Assembly (NCBI GenBank): GCA_905221605.1
Contig: CAJNDS010000290.1
Location: 147,501-173,372 of the forward strand
Direction: 5' to 3'
Source of the DNA: Symbiodinium natans
Lineage: Eukaryota; Sar; Dinophyceae; Suessiales; Symbiodiniaceae
Length of the DNA: 25,872 nt
Shown: positions 1 to 13,100 of the stretch, in pieces
Position numbering within the stretch: the first letter of the stretch is position 1
Layout: every line of letters starts with the position of its first letter
Made by a program: the position numbers and the translations under genes
Notes under the pieces: model-generated
Told to the model about the DNA's origin: nothing
Database searches by the model: none
The model's input: the letters and a program-made list of their open reading frames with translations, nothing else

Positions 1-687
1 CTGAACCCTGAACCCTGAACCCTAAACCCTAACCGCCCTAACCTAAACCCTAAACCCGCGCCATGGAACTCTACAAGCGGTCGCGGCCTGGTTCAGGGTG
101 GACTCGGGCAACTCAAGACAGGGTGGGCCCGGGTCTCAGGAGTCCTCCGGGTTATGACTTTAGTGATATTGCGTGCAACCATATGGTATACAAACGTCGT
201 GTGTATACTAGGATTATCATTGGTATTATTATTCGTATTATTATTGTTATGATTATTATTATTATCATCATTATTACCACTGCTATTATTATTGTTATTG
301 TTATTATGATGGTGATGATGATTACGATGATGATTACTATATATATATATATAGATGTAATGCAATGGAACGTAATGTCATTTCATGTCATGCAATGTAA
401 TGTCATGTCATGTAATGTAATGTAATGTCATGTCATGTCATGTAATGTAATGTAATGTAATGTATGTAAGGTATGTCAGGTATGTATGTACGTATGTACG
501 TATGTATGCATGCATGTATGTATGGGTGCGGGTATGTATATATATATATACATACATATACAATACATACATACATACATACATACATACATACATAGAT
601 ACATACATACATACATATATACATATGCATCCAATGCATTTATGTATTCAGACGTCATACATCTCGTGGTATGCTTACATCATATAC

Positions 688-727
<40 letters not shown>

Positions 728-1087
728 TCTCATGTGTATATATGTATGTGTATGTGTGTATATATATATGTGTATATATATATATACATATATATTGTTA
801 TATACATACTATACATTGTATTTGTTTCTGGTTTATGCTTCATACCTGTCGATCGTATGTGTATATATATATATATATGCTGACTTCATAATGTTGGAGA
901 CTCATTCTTTCCCACCGAGTCTCTCAAGGGACTATCGAAGGTGCCCTTATGGGGGGGGTATTTAGGGGCTACTGGGGCTACTTAGGTACATAGGGACTAT
1001 GCAAGGTGTATATCCGCGATATTCCCCAAACCCTGAACCCTAAACCCCCCACAACCCTAAACCCTAAACCCCATCCAAAAATAAGAG
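1..1087. other. 5' flank / partial upstream intron, mostly microsatellite
   Basis: No convincing exon was found here. The stretch opens with degenerate C-strand telomere repeats (1-57), followed by a short non-repetitive piece (58-200) that starts with an ATG at 63 but shows no family resemblance. Next come ATT/GTT-rich trinucleotides (about 213-340), a TGTAATG/TGTCATG pentamer-like tract (about 355-460), TATG then TACA tetranucleotides (about 455-640) and TA/CATA dinucleotides (about 685-880). A second C-strand telomere tract (1028-1073) ends 15 bases before the first recognised exon. The upstream channel exons for S1-S4 are expected to lie further 5', outside the window. Confidence 0.7.
455..640. 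repeat. TATG / TACA tetranucleotide inverted tract
   Basis: A TATG(TACG)-rich half (about 460-545) is followed by a CATA/ATAC-rich half (about 548-625). The halves are approximately complementary, so the tract can fold on itself. Overlapping open frames are repeat artefacts. Confidence 0.85.
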
Positions 1088-1194
1088 GCTCCCCCGAGCG
1101 GTGCCCTGTGGAAAGGCGCTTCGGCTCTGGTGTGGTCTGGGATCTTGATCTGCATCGTGCAGCTGCTGGTGGCGCTGGTCTTGAGCACCTTCCT
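1088..1194 (+). CDS. channel exon 1: S5 transmembrane helix
   Basis: Reads from phase 0 as APPSGALWKG, then ASALVWSG, then the hydrophobic core ILICIVQLLVALVLSTFL. The amphipathic start with a Trp/Lys followed by about 20 apolar residues fits the S4-S5 linker and S5 of a voltage-gated channel. The acceptor is ATAAGAG|G just after a C-strand telomere tract. The donor is GC (GCCCTC at 1195), chosen because it splits a CTG codon that exon 2 completes. The overlapping longer open frame starting at 1006 runs through telomere repeats and was not chosen. Confidence 0.82.
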
Positions 1195-4100
1195 GCCCTC
1201 TGGACTTTTTGGGGTTTGGGGTTTAGGGTTTAGGGTTTAGGGTTTAGGGTTTCGGGTTTAGGTAGGATTTAGGGCTTGGGATGTGAAATCGCAGAAGGGC
1301 TGCGAGGGTGTGGGCTTCGACATTGCAGGGTTCCCGGCCCCCTCGATGTTTTTTTCTGGCGGAAGCGGTGGCTTGTCCATGCAAAGGTCTGAAGTTCTTT
1401 TCTGAGGCCTCACAATGGCTTGTGTAGGGCTGAGCATGCCTTGGGGGATTCAGTGTGTGTGTGTGTGTGTTCATAGCTGTGCATGCCTGTTAGCCCTAAA
1501 CCCTGTTAACCCTAAACCCTAAACTTGTTCTCTGATTGACTCCCAGAGTTGGCCGCTTCTTCCTCTCTTACCGCTTTAGGGATATGGGGCTGTTCGATTT
1601 AATGCCCTAAACCCTAAACCCTAAACCCTAAATAATCACTGAAGTTGTCCCTCTGAGGTTGAGGAGTTAGGGTATTGTTATCGATGAAGAAAAACTCCAG
1701 GGCAAATTTTGCTAGCAATACCCATGCGAATGTTCGAAATCATCATGCCTATGGTGGCAACAAGATGGCTACTGTTACTTGGTAGCCCACTGGTACTTAC
1801 TTTTTTTTTTTGGTTCTGGGTTCCCTTCTAAAGTAGCCTACCCCAAAAAGGGTGTTTTGATTATGATATGGTTACTGGGCTACTAAGGTTAAGAACAATC
1901 ATACTTCTCAGGATATGCCAATATAGGCCCTAGACCCTTGCGCGGCTCTGCGCCACCTAGCTATGCAAGATCATGGGGCACCCTCCTAGGTTCCCCCCCC
2001 CTCCCCCCCAAAAAAAAAAGAAAGTATAGGGTGTAGGATTTAGGGAATAATCTTAGTGAGGATCAATTATCCCTAAATAGCCTTCATTATGGGGGTGGGG
2101 GTGGGGTGGGGGGTTTAGTACAGAGGGGGGGGGCGGGGGGGGGGCGAGTAGGGGAACCGATGAGGAACCCTAAACCCTGAACCCTAAACCCTAAATCCTA
2201 AATCCTAAACCCTAACCCTAAACCCTAAGAACTGAGGCTTCCATTTTGTGTGGACGAGTCTGTGCCCTACGAGGATCGCAACTTGGCAGCATACCCCCCC
2301 CCCCCCCAGCAGAGGTGCGTGGATGGTTTGGGGTTTGGGGTTTAGGGTTTGGGGTTTAGGGTTTAGGGCTTAGGGCTTAGGGCTTAGGGTTTGAAAATGT
2401 GCATATGCATACGTCTGGTCTCGTTGGTTCTTTTACATACATGCTAGAGGCCCTGATTCCCTTTTTTTTGGGTTTAGGTTCCCTTGTAAGCCCCTTTGAA
2501 CAAAAAAGGGCACCCTTGTTCTGCCTCGGCTTCTCTTGGGTCAAGCACATGTAGATATATACGAATGTATATATCTAAACCCTAAACCCTAAACCCGGTG
2601 TGTCTGTGGGGGGTTGGTGGGTTCTCAGCGGGGGGGAACTCGAGGTTGGGGAGAGTCGGCTTGCGACTTGGACTGGCGAACCTTGAAACCCCAATCCGCA
2701 AAAGCCTCGCTTAGGGCTTAGGGTTTGGGGTTTAGGGTGTAGGGTTGAGGGTTTAGGGTTTAGCAAAAAGGGTTTAGGGTTTAGGTCAGTTTATTCCCAA
2801 ACAACCCTCCCCGGATGAGAAACTCCACATCGTCCCAGTTAAAACCGTGTCCCCTAGTTAAACCACGACTCAAACCAATTTCAAGCCTCATTAAACACTA
2901 AGTAACATGAAGCCCCAATTGATCCTAGTCAAGTCCTAGATCTTCCAAACCCTAAACCCTAAACCCCAAACCCCAAACCCTGAACCCTGAAAAGTGAACC
3001 CTGAACCCTGAACCCTGAACCCTGAACCCTAAACCCAAGCGGGTTGCCTAGCTTGTTGCACCAGTGTAGTGCCTGCAGTTGCTGAGAGTGCTTGCAGAAA
3101 GCCTGAGCCCCAAACCCCAAAACTCTAAAACCCTACAACCCTAAAACCCCATAACCCAAAAGCCCTAAACCCTAGAACCCCCCCTAGAGCCAACCCTCAA
3201 ACCCTAAACCCTCTAAACCGCAGGTGTCGAGGTGTATCGCTACTTCGGCACGTTCTCCAGGTCGATGCTCTCCATGTTTGTCCGGGGCCCCGGCGCGGAG
3301 TTCTTTTGGTGTAACCGCAAGGGTCCATGTACCTAAAGCGGGAATACTTGGGCCTTAAAGTACCGCCTATTTAGGGACTTTCGGGCCTAAGTACATAATC
3401 ATAAGCTACATGGACCCTTTGGTGTAAGGTCTTGGGTTTTTTCGGGTCTAGGGTTTTAGGTCCAAGGCTTGAGGTGTGGGGGGCTTGGGGTTGAGGGTTT
3501 GGGGCTTGGGGTTTAGGGTTTGGGGTTTAGGGTTTGGGGTTTACTGTAGGGCTTGGGGTTTAGGGTTTTGGGGGGCCCCACGGGTTTCTCGAAGTTCGAG
3601 TTTGCTCGAGGTCTGGCCAGCAAATAAAACCTATGCCAGGACCCAGCGTAGGCCCTGATTAACGTTTTTGGTTTTGGGCTCCCTTAGAGGCTACTTTTCG
3701 AGCCAAAAAGGGTACTTTTTTTTCCTAGGTTACTCTTGGGTCTAGTGTACCTAAAGCAACCTTCATATCCGGAGACAGCAGGGAACTGCACATGGGGTAT
3801 ATCCAGTCTGGGAAAACCGGGATATATTCACATTCCATGATTCATGGATCCATGATACCAGTTACTACGTGTAAAGCCTTGAATGACTAAATAGTAACCC
3901 TAAACCCTAAACCCTTAACCCTAAACCGGCACGCCCCATGCTACAGGAGCTGACCCTGGGCAATTGGGTGCCGATCTCGCGCATACTCTCGGCTGCCTGG
4001 CATGCAGTAGTGTAATCCCTAAACCCTAAACCCTAAACAGCAGTGTTGCGAAGAGCGATGTTTTCATGGCTTCTGGGGCAAGCTGTAGTACTGCAGGAGT

Positions 4101-7100
4101 TTATGAGCTCAGCATGTGGGGCACCTTATTCATTGGTTTCTGACTATTTCCCCCCAGGTTAGATTACACGTACAAACGCACACATGTTCTTTGGAGCCAC
4201 TGGCCCCAAACCCTAAACCCTAAACCCCAAACCCCAAACCCCAAACCCTAAACCCTAAACTTGCACCTTGAGGTTCAGGCAGTACCAAGGAGATGTGTGG
4301 CCCTAATGGGATGTGAGCGCCATCCTTGCTTCAATTCCTCAAGCTGCCAGAGTCGTTGTGCTGCCACATGCGTGTTTCAAAGCAGCACACACATCCGCTA
4401 AGCCCGAAAATCCTAGTCGAAAAATCAACCCTGGGCGCGAATCCGTGGATTCTAACACCCTAGGCCTGAAACCCTTGTGAAACTCACCCAAGTTAGACCG
4501 GTTAAATAGCACCAAGGTCGTATCTTCCTCAATTCTCTAGTCTAATAAGGCTTCGAACCCCCTGCAACATTTGCAGGCGCCTTGACTCAAAGCCAGCAAG
4601 AAGCCGCTACGTAGTAGACCGCACTAACCAGTTTTTCAAAACCCTACGCCCCAAACCCTAAGCCCTTCTATCTCGACCGCTAAGTGCCAGAAGTAGAGCG
4701 CTACCTCAGACAGCCGGCTTGGACATCCCAGCGCCCTAAACCCTAAACCTTAAACCCGAATCCCCTACACCCTAAGCCCGAAACCCCTAAACCCGAAACC
4801 CCTAAACCCCTATACCCTGCAAAGAAGGTAGGGAAACCCAGGTCCGCACTCCCCGCTCGTCTCCCCTTAAACCCTAAAACCTGAACCCTGAATTTCCGAA
4901 AAAATGTCCCTGCGGCCTGAGTGTCAGCTATGGGGGGGGGGGGGGGAAAAAAGCCAAACTTGGGTTTCCGTGACTTACTGACTTCCCACCCCTTTGCCCC
5001 CGACGCTCCGGACACTCTGAAGCATTAATGCCTCCAACCCTAAACCCTAAACCGTTTAAACCCTAAACCCTAAACCAAGGAGAAGGTCAGCGAATGGTAT
5101 ACCATCTTCACCCTGGCATTCCAGGCCCTCCGGTACAAGGGTTTAGGGTTTAGGGTTTAGGGTTTGGGGTTTAGGGTAAGCCACATGGAGGTGCACGCAG
5201 AGGGACCCGAACTGGCCACAACCCTACACCAAACCTTTAACCCTTCAAACCGAAACCCTAAGCCTCAAAATGAGTCAAAACCTGAACTTGACAACCCTAA
5301 ACCCTATCGCTAACCCGAAAACCCTAAGCCCTACTTTGGTCATCAATGGGGGTGCATCAGGCTCCCGGGTGTTGAAACTACGACACTGTTTAGGGTTTAG
5401 GGGTTTGGGGTTCGAGGGGTTCTACCTTGAACCCTTGCGGTGGTACCCTTGGGTTTTGGGGTCCCCTTTTAAGGATCCCTCAGGGAATATAGGGGCCGTG
5501 TTCGGAGTATATCAAGGGGAACCTTTTGGGGGTACAACCTTAGGGGTACGAGTCTTCATCCCTTGAGGGTTTAGGGTGTAGGGTTTGGGGTTTAGGGTTT
5601 AGGGTTTCGGTTAACTACTGAGCTTGGTAGGCCCTTGGGACATGTTTTTTTAACCCTTATAGGGTTTAACAGGACCATATTCAGGAATGATTTTCAGAGG
5701 GTTTTAGTAGCCCTCCAAGGAAAGGTCTTTCAGAATCCCTAAGTCCGAGGCTCCGAATCTAATGAGTTCCTTTTTGAGTTAGCGTTTCGGGCTTTTACTA
5801 GACTACCCTAAATAGGTTTGGTAGCGTTTAGGCAAGCCATAATCCCGAAAAGCTTCCAAACCCAAAGCACCAGACGTCCGATAAAGTAGTAACTAGGTTG
5901 GCTTTTGGGACATCTTATATTTTCATGATTTGGGTTTATAAGGGACCCTAGATAAATAAATAAATATATACATATATATATATATATTTATTTATTTATA
6001 TTTTTTCATAGGGTTTGCAGGCCAACCCAGGTAATCGAGCCTGTGTGCACCTCTGAGCCTCCGAACACCCGCCCATGACAGTTTTGGGGTTTTGGGTTTG
6101 AAGTCCAGAATTAGGGTTTAGGGTTTAGGGTCTAGGGTTTAGGGTTTAGGGTTTAGGGTTTAAAAAAGCCCCAACGTACACCCTATAAGCGCGAGCTTGT
6201 AGGTCGGGTTCGGGGTTGCATGGGATGGGAGGAGCATTCTGAAGACCTGCTGTTTCCCGAAATCCGTGCACTTTTTTTCGGACCGGAATTTGAAGACCCT
6301 GTGCCGGTCTGTAGCAGCTCCGGTCCTGCGTTCCTACATCTTGGGCTGATGGCTTGAAGTGTCAGATATTGGGTTAAGGGTTGAGGGTTGAGAGGGCTTT
6401 TAGGGTTCAGCCTACTGTAGCTAGTGCCTCCACTCCTCAGCCGTGCGACTGAACCGGTTCGAATGCCTGAGCTTAAGCGACAGCTCGCGCGCTGCGTAGA
6501 GCAACAAGAACGGAAACTTTACATAACATGTTGGGCAAGGCTCCTCCAGGTCATATAGGGATCGAAATAATTGCTAGTACTATTCCCTCATGGTCCCTAT
6601 CTACTAAAACACCCAAAAAAACGTATTTCAAGTGTTAAGGCCCCAACCCCTAAACCCTCAACCCTATATTACTCCCTTCCCCCTAATAGTAAAGGCCCCC
6701 TCCGCCCCCCCCCCCTCCCTTATATAAAAAGCCCCAAAGGGTTTTTTAGTATTACGGGGGGTTCTTATCCTTTTGTCCGAAAAACCAGCCCGTCCGCATT
6801 GTAGCATGCTGGATTGGGAGGGAAGGGCTGGGAGGGAAGGGAGGGAAGAGAGCTTCAGGAAGTTGGTTGGTTTGAGGGTTTAGGGAAAACCTTAAGCCCC
6901 AAAGGTTTAGGTTTAGGAAAGGTTCATGTTTCTGCTTCAGGCTTCCGAAACCACCCCCCTAACCCCCCCCCCCCTCTCTCTGTAGAGGCTTTAATAGGGA
7001 CAGGCACGGGATCGGGATTTTGGGCCAGGGGGTTTTCTATATTAGGGGGGTATTAATATTAGGGGGAAGGGATTAGGGTCTTAGGGTAGCTGGCTTTGGA

Positions 7101-10100
7101 ATCCAAGCCTCAGGTGGTGCTGGGCTTTGCTGTCGCTCGGCCGTGTCACCTATGGCGTGGTGTAAGGGAAACAAGAAACCCTAAAGGGTTTAGGAAAAGG
7201 GTCTAGGGGTCTAGGGGTCTAGGGGTTTGGGGTTTAGGGTTTAGGGTTTAGGGTTTAGGGTTTAGGGTTTAGGGGGGGTTTAGGGCTTAGGGTTTAGGGT
7301 TTAGGTAAACCCGAAACCTCAACACTTGGCCAGTTGGTTTGGGAACGGGTTGGACTCGCATGCATCTTCACAGTCCTTCCCGAGTTTAGGGTTTAGGGTT
7401 TAGGATTGGCAGTAAGCAACCCTAAACCCTAAACCCTAAACCCTAAACCCCAAAGAGCTTGCACTTGAGGGTTCCAGCCTGCGCCTCATTCCTGTAGACG
7501 TTGTCAACCTTTCTGACCTTCCCCCGATCTTCTCCCCTTTGTTGAGTCGGTTTGGGGGGGGTGTAAACCATAAACCTTAATAAGGACTAGAATAGGGGGT
7601 ACTAGAATCCCTAAACTCTATAAACCCTAAACCCTAGACCAAAGGAGCTGTTCGTAAAATGAGGGGAACTAAACCCCAAGCCCCGGCTGGACAAAAAGGG
7701 GTTCGGGGGGCCCCAGGTGCTAAACCCTAAACCCTGAACCCTCAACCCTCAACCCCAAACCCTAAACCTTGCAAAGCCGAAGCCTGAGGTGATCAAGGTG
7801 ATTACCGGCGTCTTCCTGACCGAGACCATGAAGGTGGCGTCCATGGACGACAGCCGCGCGGCCAGGAAGGAGACAACGAAAGAACATGAGGTGGTCAGGA
7901 ACCCCCCCCCACCCCCCGCAGGATCCCCCGCAGGATCCAGCATAAGCCCTAAACCCTAGACCCTGAACCCTAAATCCTAAACTCTAAACCCTAACCATAA
8001 ACCCTAAACCCTAAACCCTAAACGCTGAACCCTATACCCTAAACCCTGAACCCTAAACCCTAAACCCTAAACCCTGGGTTTAAACCCTAAACCCTAAACC
8101 CTAAACCCTAAACCCTAAACCCTAAACCCTAAACCCTAAACCCTAAACCCTAAACCCTAAACCCTAAACCCAAACCAGGCCACGGAATGGCACCAACTAA
8201 AGGAGCCCAGGCGAACTGAGCTAGGGACTAAACGAACCCCAAAGGGGTTTAGGGTTCAGGGCTTAGGGTTTAGGGTTTAGGGTTTAGGATCTAGGGTTGA
8301 GGGTTGAGGGCTTTGGGTTTTGGGTTTGGGGTTTTGGGTTCAGGGTTCATGGTCCATAGTACCTGAATAGGGATGATAATCGCATACGTAGGGTATATGA
8401 CCCAGGTTTTAGGGCTCACGCGTGTTTAGGATTCCTGGTCCAGGTTGTGTCCAGGACCTTTCAGTGGTTGCATGTTGATGGTCGTCTAGCACATCCCGTC
8501 AACACTGCAGACGCCCCAGAAGCTCCTTGATGTTGCCGCTGACCGAGAGATGTGGCAGCACTATGCCAGCAGCATAGCTCAGAGATACGGCAGCCACCCA
8601 CCTTGGCGAGTCCTTGAGTGGGAGAGTGAAGTGGCGCCTTATCGCATACAGGCTGCATGGCTACTGGTCATCATGGTAGCACAGTGTGGCAGCCACTAAT
8701 CCCTAAACCCTAAACCCTAAACTGGATGTATCTTTCCCAAGCGCTGATCTGCACATCTGCCTTGAGCCTGGATTCCGTGAACGCACGACAGCATGCTTCG
8801 TAGTGTAATTCCTCTGTCCTTTCCTAGATGTCCAGCAACGCGCTCGATGTTTCGTTGAACCAGATCTCTCATATCCGGAGTGCTTTTTTTCAGGAACTCT
8901 CAGATTCTTGTGTTGGAGGAGGTTCAGGCCGGTGTCATTGGCCGAGTCAACCCTAAACCCTAAACTCTAAACCCTAAACTCTCACAGGCCAGAAACCCCA
9001 GGAGTCTGAAGCAAAAAGGGTTCATGGTCCATAGTACCTGTTTAGGGATGATAGTAGCATACGTGGGGTATATGACCCCTCTTTTTAGGGTTCATGTGGT
9101 CCCCAAGAAAAGAATACAAATCTGCTAAAGCCTGTGGTTGACTGTTGAAAGGTTATTTCGGCGAATATGTTTATATCTTGATAATACGTGCCGTTATATT
9201 GTATTCTCTGAAGGGCGCTTCGGATGTTCGAAGCCTCAGCTGCTCTAAACTCTGCGACGCCTTATGAGGGGCTTCCGAAATTAGGGCTACCTTTACGGGG
9301 TCCTTACAAATAGAGTAAGATGTAGTGCAAATTCGGGGTGCCCTAAACCCTCAACCCTCAACCCTAAACCCTAAACCCTAAACCCCTTTTTGCAAGCCCC
9401 AATATTGGGGCCCCCGGGGGGGCCGCCGGCGACATTCGTGAGAGCTCTTGATGCGGTTTAGGGCATATGGGGTTGGGGTTTAGGGTTTAGGGCTTATAGA
9501 GTTTAGGGCTTATAGAGTTTTGGGTTTAGGGTTTAGGGTTTAGGGTTTTAGGGTTTAGGGTTTAGGGTTTAGGGTTTGGGGATAGGGATCGGGTCTTAGG
9601 GAGGGGGAGGGGGGGCAGGGACTGAAGGCACGGCATCTTGTGACATGGCGCGCTTTTGGGCTTTTTTGTGTGCGGCTCGCCGTGTTTTTTCGCCAGTGAT
9701 GTGGAGATTTCCCCGATGTTTGGGGACAGCTAGCTTCTTAGGTTTCCGAAAATGAGGCTATCTTTTTGGTGTCCTTATTATAACGGAATCCTACTATTTG
9801 GGGGGGTGTTTTCGGGTTCCTTCCTTTCGTAAACCTATAAAATGCATCATGCCCTTTCCTTCCCTGGCCCTTTCAAGCCCGAGGGCAGAGCCTGGGTTCA
9901 AAAAGGGTTTAGGGATTATCTCGCCCAGGCATCATGCTCAAGAGCAAAGAGCGCGCGGTGCGTCTTCACAAGGCCCTTTATAAACCCTAAACCCTAAACC
10001 TATAAACCCTAATCTAAACCCGCGCAGATACAGAAAGTATGCAGGTACAGATGTAAGTAAGGTATAATTACCAATCTCAATCTTCCAGCTTTATTTCAAC

Positions 10101-13100
10101 TGCCCAGAACCCTAAACCCTAAACCCTAAACCCCGACACTTATGGCTGACTGCTGGCTTCTCCATTGCCCAAGACCTCTCTAAACCTAAGCCCTAAGCCT
10201 CTCCGGAGACTAGTTCACTGAATTAGCTTGGTGATAGGGTTTAGGGTTTAGGGCTTAGGGGTTAGGGTTTAGGGTTTAGGGTTTCGGGTTTAGGGTTTGG
10301 ATAGTTGTGGCAGAATTCGGTGACCGCTTTCAGACGGGGACGGGAGATCTATCACCCAGAAGCTCTTGCACGTTCAGGCGCTCGTTGTACTGGGTCATGT
10401 GACGCTGTTGTGATGGGAGTTCCCTACAGGGACCATGTAGGACCCAAAGCAGGCCCTTATTCCTTTCTTTTAGGGTTTAGGGTCCTCCCTTACATAAGCC
10501 CCTTGAAACCAAAAAGGGCACCCTGTTTATTCCTAGGTTACTCTTGGGTCTAGTACACATTCAAGCACATCCCTAAACCCTAAAACCCTAAGCCCTAAAC
10601 CCTAAACCCTAAACCCTAAGCCCTAAGTCCTAAGCCCTAAACCCTAAACCCTAAACCCTAAACCCTAAACCCTAAACCCTAAACCCTAAACCCTAAACTG
10701 GAAGGAAAAGATGCGGCGGCTTTTTCAGCATGCAGACCTCGACGGCGACGGCGGGATCGACTGCCAGGCCCCCTCCAAACTTGAGCCAGTCAGGGGTTTA
10801 GGGTTTAGGGTTTAGGGTTTAGGGTTTCCCAGTGGTGCCCTTTACCCTTTTTTCGGTTCTGGGTTCCCTGCTTAGGGGTTCTTCAACAGCTACTCTGAAA
10901 AGTGTCGGTGCTTTTGGCCACCGACCAGTGGCCTGCGCGTTGAAAGAAAGAAGCACCCTAACCCACCTAAACCCTAAACCCTAAACCCTAAACCCTAAAC
11001 CCTAAACCCTAAACCCTAAACCCTAAACCCTAAACCCTAAACCCTAAACCCTAACCAAACCCTAAGACCCTAACTGATTAAAAGAGTTTCAGGGGTCCGA
11101 AGGTTACTCTCCAGGTAAGCCCTATAGAACCCGAGCAGGCGAGGGAAGTCATGCTTAGAGCTCTTGCCCCGTTTGTTCTGCAGATCCGTGGCGTTTCAGG
11201 GTACTTAGGGTTGAGGGTTCGATGTTTGTTGATCCTTCAGGTTTAGGGTTTAGGGTTTGGTGTTTGGAGTTTGGGGTAAGTAGACCCCTACTTTACAGAA
11301 GCCCAGGGTACTTGGAGGTTCATGGGTACTTAGAAACCCAACTATACGTCTGCTGCTGACCTACCTAGGGGACTTAGGGGGCATAAAATATAATTCAGTA
11401 CAGTTGTGATTTTATAATTTGGAGTTACAAGTACCCACCCAAACGCCCAGTACCCTTTAACTAAGGAATAAACCTGAACATCAAATTATGCTTCTGTACT
11501 TTAAGGCAATACTTCTTAATTAAGGGCTCCTCATCTCCTATTTGCCTGAAGTCCTGTTCGGCCCTCTGAACCTTATAAATTATATTGGTTGGTGGTCTCT
11601 TTCCCTAAGCCCTAAACCCTAAACCCGTGTTTTGTAGGGAGGGTTCTTAGTAGGGTATCTAGGGGCTTCGTGACTTGAACCCGAAACCCTAAACCCTAAC
11701 CCCTAATCCGTAGACAAAGAGGCCACCTGCCTTTATAACTTACAAACCATGTAGAGCCCGGCAAGCCGCGGAAAGCCGCAGAAGCCGGAGTCTCTAGACA
11801 TTTGGCTTATGGCTTCGGGTTTAGGGTTTGGGGTTTGGGGTTTAGGGTTTAGGGTTTAGGGTTTCTGTCCAGTGGCAAGAGGGGTTAAGGGTTTACGGTT
11901 TGCACGTCAGGGCGGAGCCCTACAAGGTCCTCGAAGCCCTAAACCCTAACTCTAAACCCTAAACCCTAAACCCTAAACCCTAAACCCTAAACAACAAAGC
12001 CCCACGAGGAGTTCCAGGCGCTTTTGGCCGACAAGGAGGTCAGAAGTTGGCTTCTCCGCGGCAAAGGGTTTATAGCTCAGGGTTTAATTAGGGTTCAGGG
12101 TTTAGGGTTTAGGGTTTATTAGGGTTTAGGGTTTAGGGTTTAGGGTTTAGGGTTTAGGGTCTAGGTTTGAGCTGAATGATTACGCGCTGGCCTCAGTCCT
12201 GGCATGAAGCAGTCTAGAGGTTCGAAAAGGGTTTAGCTAAAGCGTTGGTTGATGGGGCTTATCGGGTTTTTCGAGATTATAGTTGGAGGGTTGGGTTGCC
12301 TTAGAAGCCCCTTTAAACCAAAAAGGGCACCCTTTTAGGGTTTAGGGTTTAGGGTTTAGGGTTCAGGGTTTAGGGTTTAGATTTCTAGGTTTCTCCTGGG
12401 TCTAGCAAACGAGTTTTTGGCGAGGCGCGGGTCGCGAATTAAGCACGTTTTGTCGTATGGCTACTGGGCTGCCAAGGTCACCCTAAACCTTAAGACCCTA
12501 AACCCTAAACCTTAAGACCCTAAACCCTAAAGTTACAGTTGCTTAGCCAGTCTTAGGGAAGCTTCTGAAGGCCAGAAAGCCCAGAAGATTGCTCTGGAGA
12601 CTGCGTTGGGGCGTGGGTGTGTTAGGAATCTTGGGATGAACGGCTCGCAACCCTAAAAGTTTAGGGTTTGGGGACCCGAAAACCTAAAGACCCACACCCC
12701 TGAAAACCCTAAACCCTAAACCCTAAACCCTAAACCCTAAACCCTAAACCCTAAACCCTAAACCCTAAACCCTAAACCCTAAACCCTAAACCCTAAACCC
12801 TAAACCCTAAACCCTAAACCCTAAACCCTAAACCCTAGCCCGAAACCCCAAACCTCAAGGTTGGCTTCCATGGAACTCGAAATCTGGAGCGAAAAGGATG
12901 GCTTGGATCTCTTCGAGATGTTCCTGGGACGCACAGTGCCTCAGGGCCTGGAAGTGAGGGTTTAGGGTTTAGGGTTTGGGGTTTAGGGTTTAGGGTTTAG
13001 GGTTTCGGGTTTAGGGTTTTATTGGTTTTGGGTTTGGGGTTTGAGGGTGTTTTAGGGTTTAGGGTGTAGTTTAAGGGTGCTTAGTGTTTGGGGATGAGGG

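Larger units (their letters stand above)
1195..2236 (+). other. intron 1
   Basis: Begins GC and ends AG. A G-strand telomere tract lies at 1208-1262, right after the donor. C-strand tracts lie at about 1494-1530, 1603-1633 and 2166-2229, the last ending 7 bases before the acceptor. It also holds a TG run (about 1453-1470), a partial copy of dispersed repeat family A (1800-1858) and a G-rich stretch (2090-2150). Confidence 0.75.
7891..10704 (+). other. intron 7 (longest)
   Basis: A GT...AG intron of 2.8 kb. Long C-strand telomere array at 7945-8172, then G-strand 8246-8290, C-strand 8697-8722, 8948-8980 and 9340-9385, G-strand 9475-9580, C-strand 9981-10020 and 10108-10132, G-strand 10236-10300 and C-strand 10570-10698 touching the acceptor. 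It holds two copies of repeat family D (8340-8404 and 9010-9082), a family A copy (10430-10568) and an unexplained open frame (8490-8699). The stretches 8723-8940, 9110-9340 and 9590-9980 show nothing I recognise. Confidence 0.7.
10768..12008 (+). other. intron 8
   Basis: A GC...AG intron that splits the EF-hand loop before its Glu12. G-strand telomere tract at 10796-10828 just after the donor. C-strand array 10962-11058, G-strand 11241-11260, C-strand 11682-11705, G-strand 11818-11862, C-strand 11936-11991 before the acceptor. A partial family A copy is at about 10840-10880 and inverted-end element C2 at about 11307-11440. Confidence 0.75.
12050..12859 (+). other. intron 9
   Basis: A GC...AG intron. 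G-strand telomere tracts at 12066-12165 and 12334-12380, the second inside a family A copy. C-strand tracts at 12480-12530 and a long, nearly pure array at 12704-12850 ending 9 bases before the acceptor. Confidence 0.77.

Noticed and set aside
58-160. MELYKRSRPGSGW block as an upstream channel exon
   Set aside because: It follows a C-strand tract like real exons, but has no AG|G acceptor in a useful position and no resemblance to S1-S4.
63-965. Overlapping open frames on both strands in the first kilobase
   Set aside because: They run through ATT, TATG, TACA and TA repeats; tandem repeats of these kinds lack stops in some frames by construction. Tyr/Ile/Cys/Val-only products are not protein-like.
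6571-7056. Plus-strand frames of 77-80 codons in intron 5
   Set aside because: Low-complexity Pro/Lys/Gly content with homopolymer runs, no recognised motif, and inside an intron supported by exon phasing.
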